This document shows, one piece after another, positions 1 through 5,166 of a DNA stretch of 12,726 nt. The stretch covers positions 195,670 through 208,395 of the forward strand of contig DAME01000003.1 in the NCBI GenBank assembly GCA_002499545.1, written 5' to 3'. The first letter of the stretch is position 1. Each line of letters starts with the position of its first letter. The translations under genes were made by a program, and so were the position numbers. This stretch comes from Euryarchaeota archaeon UBA88. GTDB taxonomy: Archaea > Thermoplasmatota > Poseidoniia > Poseidoniales > Poseidoniaceae. The notes beneath the pieces are model-generated. The model searched no databases. It was given only the letters and a program-made list of their open reading frames with translations, and had not been told where the DNA came from.

Positions 1-12
1 TGAACTGTCCTT

Positions 13-18
13 AGGAGG
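13..18 (+). promoter_or_regulatory. Shine-Dalgarno site of the MoxR-type gene
   Basis: AGGAGG lies 8 nt before the ATG at 27 and is the strongest ribosome binding site in the window. It decides this start over the in-frame ATG at 57. The window opens with TGA at 1-3, which could be the stop codon of an upstream gene in the same operon, but this cannot be verified from the window. Confidence 0.75.
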
Positions 19-26
19 CACACAGC

Positions 27-1037
27 ATGGAAGCAGGTTTCAATGAAGCACCCGCAATGGGTCAAAACCCCGCCGCACAAGATTTGATTGGCACAGTATC
101 TGCCATTTCGAACAGTTTGATGAACGAAGTTGGCAAGGTTATTATTGGAAAACCACAGAACCTTCGTCGAGTCACCGTTGGTATTCTCTCCAACGGAAAC
201 ATGCTTCTCGAAGATTTCCCTGGATTGGCGAAGACCCTTCTCGCCAATACATTTGCTCGAGCACTCGGGTGTAAATTCAAGCGTGTCCAATTCACCCCTG
301 ACTTGCTACCGTCTGACATCATGGGAACCTACATGTACGACCAAAAATCAGGAGAATTCAAACTTCGTGCTGGTCCACTGTTCTCAAACATTCTACTGGC
401 TGACGAAATCAACCGTGCACCGCCAAAGACGCAAGCTGCATTGCTTGAAGCGATGGAAGAAAAGCAAGTGACCATTGAAGGAATCACGCACAAACTTCCC
501 GCTCCTTTCGTCGTTCTCGCAACTCAAAACCCAATCGAACAAGAAGGTACATATCCACTTCCAGAAGCGCAGATGGACCGGTTTTTGATGAAAATGAGCA
601 TGGGATACCCAGACCGACCGCAAGAAAAAGCAATTCTGGCCCGAAGAAAACTTCGCGGCAAGGACGGTCACGATGTCGAACAAATCACCTCGCCAAAGAA
701 AGTCGTTGCAATGCAAAAAGCACTTGAAACCGTGCACGTTGACCCTGCAATCCTTTCCTATATCGTCGAAATCGTTCAACGCACTCGAGAAGATCACCGT
801 GTCACCAACGGGGCATCACCTCGTGCATCCCAATCACTGTTCAAGACGGGTCGCGCAGCTGCTGCAATCGCTGGACGAAATTACGTCATCCCTGACGACA
901 TCAAAGGAATTGCACTGCAGGTCATCTCCCATCGTATCAACATGAAGCCTGAAGCAAAGATACGAGGTATTACTGGAATGCACATTGTCCGGAAAATCCT
1001 CTCGGAAGTTCCTGTTCCGGTGATTCAACCTGCTTGA
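27..1037 (+). CDS. MoxR-family AAA+ ATPase
   Basis: This is a cytoplasmic AAA+ ATPase of 336 residues, a normal length for the MoxR family. These proteins act as ATP-driven chaperones that help assemble or activate partner proteins, often ones with von Willebrand A domains. The Walker A motif is DFPGLAKT (residues 63-70), with Asp in the first glycine position, a substitution I recall in other MoxR proteins. Walker B is ILLADEINRAPP (122-133), sensor 1 is LATQNP (164-169), and the MDRF signature is at 183-186. The C-terminal lid helical domain follows. The gene ends with tandem stops, TGA then TAG. It is followed after 69 nt by the ParA-type gene on the same strand, so co-transcription is plausible. 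The usual partners (DUF58 and VWA-domain proteins) are not downstream; they could lie upstream, outside the window. The family call is secure; the client protein is unknown. Confidence 0.95.
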   Translation: MEAGFNEAPAMGQNPAAQDLIGTVSAISNSLMNEVGKVIIGKPQNLRRVTVGILSNGNMLLEDFPGLAKTLLANTFARALGCKFKRVQFTPDLLPSDIMGTYMYDQKSGEFKLRAGPLFSNILLADEINRAPPKTQAALLEAMEEKQVTIEGITHKLPAPFVVLATQNPIEQEGTYPLPEAQMDRFLMKMSMGYPDRPQEKAILARRKLRGKDGHDVEQITSPKKVVAMQKALETVHVDPAILSYIVEIVQRTREDHRVTNGASPRASQSLFKTGRAAAAIAGRNYVIPDDIKGIALQVISHRINMKPEAKIRGITGMHIVRKILSEVPVPVIQPA

Positions 1038-1041
1038 TAGT

Positions 1042-1055
1042 GTCCTTTCGAGGAC
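1042..1055 (+). other. small hairpin with UUCG loop after the MoxR gene
   Basis: GTCCT-TTCG-AGGAC forms a perfect 5-bp stem with a UUCG tetraloop, starting 5 nt after the MoxR stop codon. No T-run follows, so it is not a classical terminator. It could be an mRNA 3'-end or processing element between two genes of one transcript, or chance. The loop is closed by U-A, not by the especially stable C-G pair. Confidence 0.3.
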
Positions 1056-1106
1056 TGAATTGAAAGAGGAAGACCGTTCTGGTCCACATGTCGGAGAGGT
1101 TGCGAT

Positions 1107-2066
1107 ATGAATCCTTACAAAATGGTAGTCGCAGTCGCAAATCAAAAAGGTGGCTGTGCGAAAACAACCACTGCTGTAAACCTAGCAGCCGCATTAGCGA
1201 AAGGCTCACCCCGACAAGGGCTTCCAAAAGCGAAGGTACTGCTCATCGACCTTGACCCGCAGGGAAATTGTGCAACGTCATTCGGTGTAGAAAAGAAAAA
1301 TGTCAAAAAAACCTCGTATGATTTACTGACCAATGAATCCGGAGAAGATCTGCCCTTGATGGAAGAATACCTCATTGGCCCTGAAGAACTCACTCGCTCA
1401 ATGAAAGAAGCGTGGAGCATGAGAAACAATAACAAGAAACCACCAGAGAGCATCTCAGTCGGCCATCTTTGGTTGCTTCCAAGTGACATACACCTCTCGG
1501 GTGCTGAAATTGAATTGAGTCATAAAATCGGTCGTGAAACACGTCTGCGTGAAGCGCTGATGCCAATCATCGATCAATTCGATTATATCATCATCGATAC
1601 GCCACCATCGCTTGGACTGCTGTCCATCAACGCGATGTGTGCAGCCAACTGGGTCATGGTTCCAGTCCAAGCAGAATACTATGCGTTAGAAGGCTTCAGC
1701 ATGTTGATGAATTCAATCAAGATGATTCAACGACGAATCAACAGAAATCTGAAAATTTTTGGAATCGCTATGACTATGGTGGATGCTCGGTCGAAATTGA
1801 GCCGACACGTGTGCGATGAAGTGAATCGGAAAATGCCAAATAAACTGTTCAAGACGACAATTCGAAGGTTGGTCAAGGTTGCTGAAGCCCCCTGGAGTGG
1901 TGCACCGACGGTGCTGCTCAACAAGCCAACTAACTCAGGTGCTGGAGCTGGTTCACTTGAGTACTGGACGTTATCGAAAGAATTTCACCAGCGAGTTCAA
2001 GAAATGCGTAGAGAGTTCGGCGTCAATGAAGACCCACGGCTACTGCTTGAACGAAAAAATGCATAA
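1107..2066 (+). CDS. ParA/Soj-family partition ATPase
   Basis: This 319-residue protein belongs to the ParA/MinD group of deviant Walker ATPases. These form ATP-dependent dimers on DNA or membranes and segregate chromosomes or plasmids, or position cell structures. The deviant Walker A motif KGGCAKTT is at residues 14-21, with the signature lysine K14. The A' motif LLIDLDPQGN is at 45-54 and Walker B, YIIIDTPPSLGLL, at 160-172. The C-terminal segment near 252-270 (IRRLVKVAEAP...) matches the ParA pattern. There is no N-terminal HTH extension, as in Soj and type Ib ParA. The ATG at 1107 has GGAGAGGT at 1093-1100; an alternative start is Met6. Residues 30-43 and about 76-118 hold extra linker sequence compared with short Soj proteins. 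No ParB with its own HTH core is visible. The next gene encodes an RHH protein, a possible centromere-binding partner. Family certain; cellular cargo unknown. Confidence 0.93.
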   Translation: MNPYKMVVAVANQKGGCAKTTTAVNLAAALAKGSPRQGLPKAKVLLIDLDPQGNCATSFGVEKKNVKKTSYDLLTNESGEDLPLMEEYLIGPEELTRSMKEAWSMRNNNKKPPESISVGHLWLLPSDIHLSGAEIELSHKIGRETRLREALMPIIDQFDYIIIDTPPSLGLLSINAMCAANWVMVPVQAEYYALEGFSMLMNSIKMIQRRINRNLKIFGIAMTMVDARSKLSRHVCDEVNRKMPNKLFKTTIRRLVKVAEAPWSGAPTVLLNKPTNSGAGAGSLEYWTLSKEFHQRVQEMRREFGVNEDPRLLLERKNA

Positions 2067-2090
2067 CATCAGATGCCGGATTTCTATAAT

Positions 2091-2111
2091 CACCGGCTAA
2101 ATCGGTGTTTT
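2091..2111 (+). terminator. possible weak terminator after the parA-type gene
   Basis: CACCG, a 7-nt loop and CGGTG (2091-2107) are followed directly by TTTT. An alternative stem, GCCGG (2075-2079) with CCGGC (2093-2097), overlaps it, so the two cannot form together. The stem is only 5 bp and the T-run is short. Archaeal termination depends mainly on U-runs, so this is a suggestion only. Confidence 0.3.
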
Positions 2112-2139
2112 CGAGAAAAAATCCTTCGCGCAGGTTAAG

Positions 2140-2149
2140 TATCCTATAG
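2140..2149 (+). promoter_or_regulatory. TATA-like element before the RHH gene
   Basis: TATCCTATAG is centred about 27 nt before the ATG at 2172, the distance expected between an archaeal TATA box and the transcription start of a leaderless mRNA. The nearest SD-like bases (GGAGC, 2153-2157) lie too far from the ATG to serve it well. The element sits inside an imperfect dyad, GTT-N3-TA-N5-TA-N3-AAC (2134-2152), which could be an operator. Inferred from sequence alone. Confidence 0.4.
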
Positions 2150-2171
2150 AACGGAGCACCATTGGATTGCA

Positions 2172-2414
2172 ATGACAGCAGAAGGGATGACATCGGTGAG
2201 CGTGAGTTATGAAGTTCGTAGACAACTCAATACTATGCGCTCGATGAGTGGACATAAAAGCGTGAATGAAATGCTCAGTGACATGGTTCGAGCTCATAAA
2301 ATTTCAAAGATGAACGGCGAAATAGAAACGCTACGAGAACGAATGAAAGCCGTTGCTGACGTAGAGGTTGAGCATCTCGTAGACCGATTGAATCTCGCTC
2401 CATTTAAGGTCTGA
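2172..2414 (+). CDS. small ribbon-helix-helix (CopG-like) protein
   Basis: This 80-residue protein looks like an RHH DNA-binding protein. A short beta strand (TSVSVS, residues 7-12) is followed by helix A (about 13-26) and helix B (SVNEMLSDMVRAHK, 30-43), joined by a short Gly-containing turn. Residues 44-75 are charged and heptad-like, suggesting a helical dimerisation or partner-binding tail. RHH dimers bind operators as antitoxins, autorepressors or centromere-binding proteins such as ParG and omega. The gene lies 105 nt after the ParA-type gene and 5 nt before the next gene, with which it almost certainly forms a transcription unit. The ATG at 2172 is used; Met6 (2187) is an alternative that would start right at the strand. 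The fold is likely from pattern. The role as ParA partner is inference from adjacency; an antitoxin-like or simple repressor role is also possible. Confidence 0.72.
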   Translation: MTAEGMTSVSVSYEVRRQLNTMRSMSGHKSVNEMLSDMVRAHKISKMNGEIETLRERMKAVADVEVEHLVDRLNLAPFKV

Positions 2415-2419
2415 TCAGT

Positions 2420-2674
2420 ATGATGGAATGGAGACCTAAAGGCTACGAGTTTGGAACCAAGAACTTGGTTCGTGCCCTGTTCAGCCAGGATACCGATGAA
2501 GGAAAGCTACTGGAAGCAGCGGCATGTGGAAGGATAGAAATTTTCGCAAAATCGACCGCTTGGAACGGGGTATTGTGGCTCATTATGAACACACTCAAGG
2601 ATGACGGAAAGCCCGTCTATACCGGTGAAGAACTTGGTGCGCTGCATGCAGCACTTCCAATTGTGTGGCGATAA
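2420..2674 (+). CDS. hypothetical protein of 84 residues
   Basis: I do not recognise this protein. It starts 5 nt after the RHH gene stop, with AAGGT (2406-2410) as a modest ribosome binding site inside the end of that gene. Two consecutive ATG codons (2420 and 2423) could serve as start. The sequence is a mixed alpha-type small soluble protein. It has an aromatic N-terminus, a single Cys (in the AAACGR stretch), and a hydrophobic patch around WNGVLWLIMNTL (residues 48-59) too short and mixed to be a clear membrane segment. It ends in ALPIVWR. Tight linkage to the RHH gene suggests a shared function, for example a partner of the RHH protein. The RHH-upstream order resembles toxin-antitoxin cassettes, but no PIN, RelE, MazF or other toxin signature is visible. 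The gene ends 3 nt before the stop of the convergent surface-protein gene. Confidence 0.65.
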   Translation: MMEWRPKGYEFGTKNLVRALFSQDTDEGKLLEAAACGRIEIFAKSTAWNGVLWLIMNTLKDDGKPVYTGEELGALHAALPIVWR

Positions 2675-2677
2675 ACC

Positions 2678-5107
2678 TCACGAATTCTTGTCGAGCCATT
2701 CTTGACCGTACCATTTCCATTGGTCCATCGTCCATCCTTCCGGCAGTCCACTTTCGGGTAGCGGTGGAGACGACGGTGTAGGTTCCGTTTCAACGGCAGC
2801 AGGTAGTGATACTGGTTCTGCAGGCGGAGCGTCAATTCCAGCAATGGATTCGAGACTGTCTTCATCACCATACAGTTCAGTGGCGTCAGCCACGGTTGAA
2901 TCGGGAGACACGGCTTCATCGGAATCGGATTGAACCGTGAAGTTGAGTTCCTCAATGTCGTCATCCCATGCCGAATCTGAAACAACACCACCCTGTGCAG
3001 AAAGGCCGGCGGTTCCTTCAAGTGCTTCATTTTCAGCAGAATTTTCAGATGGAGGAATGAAAGGTACGCCGTACTGCTTGACAAACGAGTTGGTTTTACG
3101 TCGCTTGGCAATGAAACCGACCACCAGGATGATGACGGTCAGGAACAGGAAGGCTCCTCCACCGACGAACACCACTTGCTGTACTGTGCTGGGGTCAACC
3201 GAACTTTCATCCAAAAGGCCTGCATTCTTGCTCGCATTCCAACCACTGAAAGAAAGGTCGGTCTCGTTCGCATCTTTTTGCCGGTCCAAGTACGACTGGT
3301 ACTCCGAATTTCTCCAGCCCTGGCAGGCGAGGGTTTCATCATCAAAGTTCAGCATGCAATGATCTTCTTCAGTTTGAACCAACGGGCGGCTGTCGTCGTA
3401 GTCTGCGTTCGAGCCTACACCGTCTTTATCAGCATCAAAATGCTCATCCGGGTTGGTTTCCATGCCGAGCGATTCTGTCTGGTCAACCCAGCCATCACCG
3501 TCTTCGTCTTTACAGCCGTATGAAGGGACTTCAACAAATCCAACAGATGCAGATGAATTCACAATCCATGCTTTGGTCGACGTACCTGCTTCCCATGGAC
3601 AAGCGTCTGCAAGAAGACCAGTCGCGTTGTCACCATAGCCGTCCGAATCTTGGTCAAACCACTGCGTTCCTTGGTTCGGAAGCGAATCTGCACCCTGTAG
3701 TATAGTCCAGTTTTCAGTTGGGTTTGAATAACCATCTAGGTCTGAGTCGAGGCATCCGAATCGGTCGAATTTTGAGAAACCATTCACCGTCGGACACGCA
3801 TCTGGAGTGATTCCGTTAGGATTGTCACCAAAACCGTCTTGATCTGTGTCTGCCCATTGAGTTGGTTCGTTTTTGAATTGGTCGCCATCGATACCTGCTC
3901 GGTTATCACCGTATCCATCAGAATCTGAGTCTTGCCACTGATCAGGATTGTTTGGGAACGCATCGCCATCAAACCCGGATGGATTATCCCCATATCCGTC
4001 CCCGTCCGTATCCGCATGTTGGCTTGGCTCGTTGGGGAACACATCTGCGAGATACCCGTTTGGATTGTCACCGTACCCATCACCATCTGCATCGACTGAT
4101 TGCGTGAATTCGAGTGGGAATGCATCGAGTTGGTCGGTAACGCCATCGCCGTCTGTATCCAAATCATACAACCGAATTTTGGTAGATGAAATAAACGTAC
4201 TTGCAATGTACATTTGGCCCGTGAAGGATTGAATCGACCCGATGACTGAACCAGAGGAATCAAACGTGTCTCCTTCAGTGAATGCAGTGAAATCTACTTG
4301 GGTTAACTTACCGTTCTGTGTGCCGAGGTGGTAGGTTGAATTCCCGTATTCTTCAATCGACACAATCGAAGAGCCGTGACTGATCGACAAGGTTTCAACA
4401 GCCCATGAATTGGTGTCATAGCGGTACAGCATTCCGTTTGTCGTACCGACAAGAAGGTTACCGCTGTGGTCTTCGAACACCGATGTGATAATGGCGTTAG
4501 GTTCGGTCAACGCCGTGAGACCCACTCCGTCGTTTGAAGAAATGTAGACCTTCTTGTCGTAACTTCCAATGACAATACGTCCATCGGAAAGAACGTCGAA
4601 GGCATTGAATCCCATTTGGGCTTGGGGAGATACGACTCCCGTTGAACCCTCGTAGTTGTACTCTTCAGCCCGTCGACGGCCGGCAAAATAGGCGAGCCAG
4701 ATATCCCCGTCATCATCCCAGTCAGCATCGTTCACGGGGTCGTTGGTTGAGATGTTGAAGTTGGCAATTTGTAAACCGATGTGTACGACAAGAAGTCCAG
4801 AATCATGGCATACCAGTGCAAGTTGTTGTGCCGAATCAAGCCGAGCTGAATTGGCGCTGACATTCAAATCCAATGACCACAACGAAAAAACAACCCCGTT
4901 GGTGAAGGAATTTACGCTCAAATTACCGGTACTGTCTACGGTCAGAATATTGCCGTCATTCATCACTTCCCAATGCACGAGTTCCGGTTCAATCTCTTGA
5001 ACAAAACCCGCGTCAACCAGTGTCGGAGTCGAAGCTGCGACTGCTGGAATACAACCTGAAAGTGGGATCATCATTGCCGCAAATAGGATGGCAAAAAATC
5101 TCTTCAT
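2678..5107 (-). CDS. Secreted/membrane surface protein with lipobox, probable beta-propeller, Ca-binding repeats and C-terminal tail
   Basis: This 809-residue protein is probably displayed on the cell surface. Residues 1-19 form a lipoprotein-type signal peptide (MKRFF, hydrophobic core, lipobox LSGC with Cys19). Residues about 40-315 contain repeated beta motifs such as DGRIVIGS, SGNLLVGT and TYHLGTQNGKLTQ, suggesting a propeller of WD/PQQ style. Residues 315-578 carry about nine Asp-rich thrombospondin type 3-like calcium-binding repeats. One membrane segment follows (about 644-668), then RRK and an acidic, Pro-rich cytoplasmic tail. The tail ends in GWTMDQWKWYGQEWL (791-805), a style I recall from Marine Group II membrane proteins. 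An N-terminal lipid anchor plus a C-terminal membrane helix would tether both ends. GGAGG sits only 1 nt before the ATG, and a TATA-like element is about 26 nt upstream, so leaderless translation is plausible. Ligand and function are unknown. Confidence 0.9.
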   Translation of the reverse strand: MKRFFAILFAAMMIPLSGCIPAVAASTPTLVDAGFVQEIEPELVHWEVMNDGNILTVDSTGNLSVNSFTNGVVFSLWSLDLNVSANSARLDSAQQLALVCHDSGLLVVHIGLQIANFNISTNDPVNDADWDDDGDIWLAYFAGRRRAEEYNYEGSTGVVSPQAQMGFNAFDVLSDGRIVIGSYDKKVYISSNDGVGLTALTEPNAIITSVFEDHSGNLLVGTTNGMLYRYDTNSWAVETLSISHGSSIVSIEEYGNSTYHLGTQNGKLTQVDFTAFTEGDTFDSSGSVIGSIQSFTGQMYIASTFISSTKIRLYDLDTDGDGVTDQLDAFPLEFTQSVDADGDGYGDNPNGYLADVFPNEPSQHADTDGDGYGDNPSGFDGDAFPNNPDQWQDSDSDGYGDNRAGIDGDQFKNEPTQWADTDQDGFGDNPNGITPDACPTVNGFSKFDRFGCLDSDLDGYSNPTENWTILQGADSLPNQGTQWFDQDSDGYGDNATGLLADACPWEAGTSTKAWIVNSSASVGFVEVPSYGCKDEDGDGWVDQTESLGMETNPDEHFDADKDGVGSNADYDDSRPLVQTEEDHCMLNFDDETLACQGWRNSEYQSYLDRQKDANETDLSFSGWNASKNAGLLDESSVDPSTVQQVVFVGGGAFLFLTVIILVVGFIAKRRKTNSFVKQYGVPFIPPSENSAENEALEGTAGLSAQGGVVSDSAWDDDIEELNFTVQSDSDEAVSPDSTVADATELYGDEDSLESIAGIDAPPAEPVSLPAAVETEPTPSSPPLPESGLPEGWTMDQWKWYGQEWLDKNS
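3374..4165 (-). repeat. tandem Ca-binding (thrombospondin type 3-like) repeats within the surface protein
   Basis: About nine units each begin with a D-x-D-x-DG core, at residues 315, 339, 366, 393, 420, 454, 485, 534 and 558. The units at 339, 366 and 393 are exactly 27 residues (81 bp, 3851-4093) and share DGYGDN, a spacer, DxF and NEP/NNP. Later units are expanded, and units 5 and 7 carry Cys pairs (DACP ... YGC/FGC) that could form disulphides outside the cell. Such repeats bind Ca2+ and form stiff stalks. Confidence 0.85.
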
Positions 5108-5128
5108 ACCTCCCCGAAGGGCTTGAGC

Positions 5129-5136
5129 AATATGAA
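5129..5136 (-). promoter_or_regulatory. TATA-like element before the surface-protein gene
   Basis: Read on the minus strand this is TTCATATT, at 22 to 29 nt before the ATG at 5107. That is the spacing expected for an archaeal promoter giving a leaderless transcript. It lies in the 59-nt gap after the coiled-coil gene, so the surface-protein gene may have its own promoter. Confidence 0.4.
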
Positions 5137-5166
5137 GCGAACGGGTTAAGGCATCAATGAACGACT

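Noticed and set aside
2172..2674. Type II toxin-antitoxin pair
   Set aside because: The RHH-first order fits, but the second protein shows no PIN, RelE/ParE, MazF, HipA or other toxin residues, so the call is not supportable; it is kept as an unknown partner.
2617..3111. 164-residue open frame on the minus strand spanning the end of the surface-protein gene
   Set aside because: It overlaps two well-supported genes in another frame and has no recognisable domain.
3784..4263. 159-residue open frame on the minus strand with a repeated pattern
   Set aside because: It is an alternative frame of the Asp/Gly-rich repeats of the surface-protein gene. Its repetition comes from the underlying DNA repeat, and it has no independent start signal.
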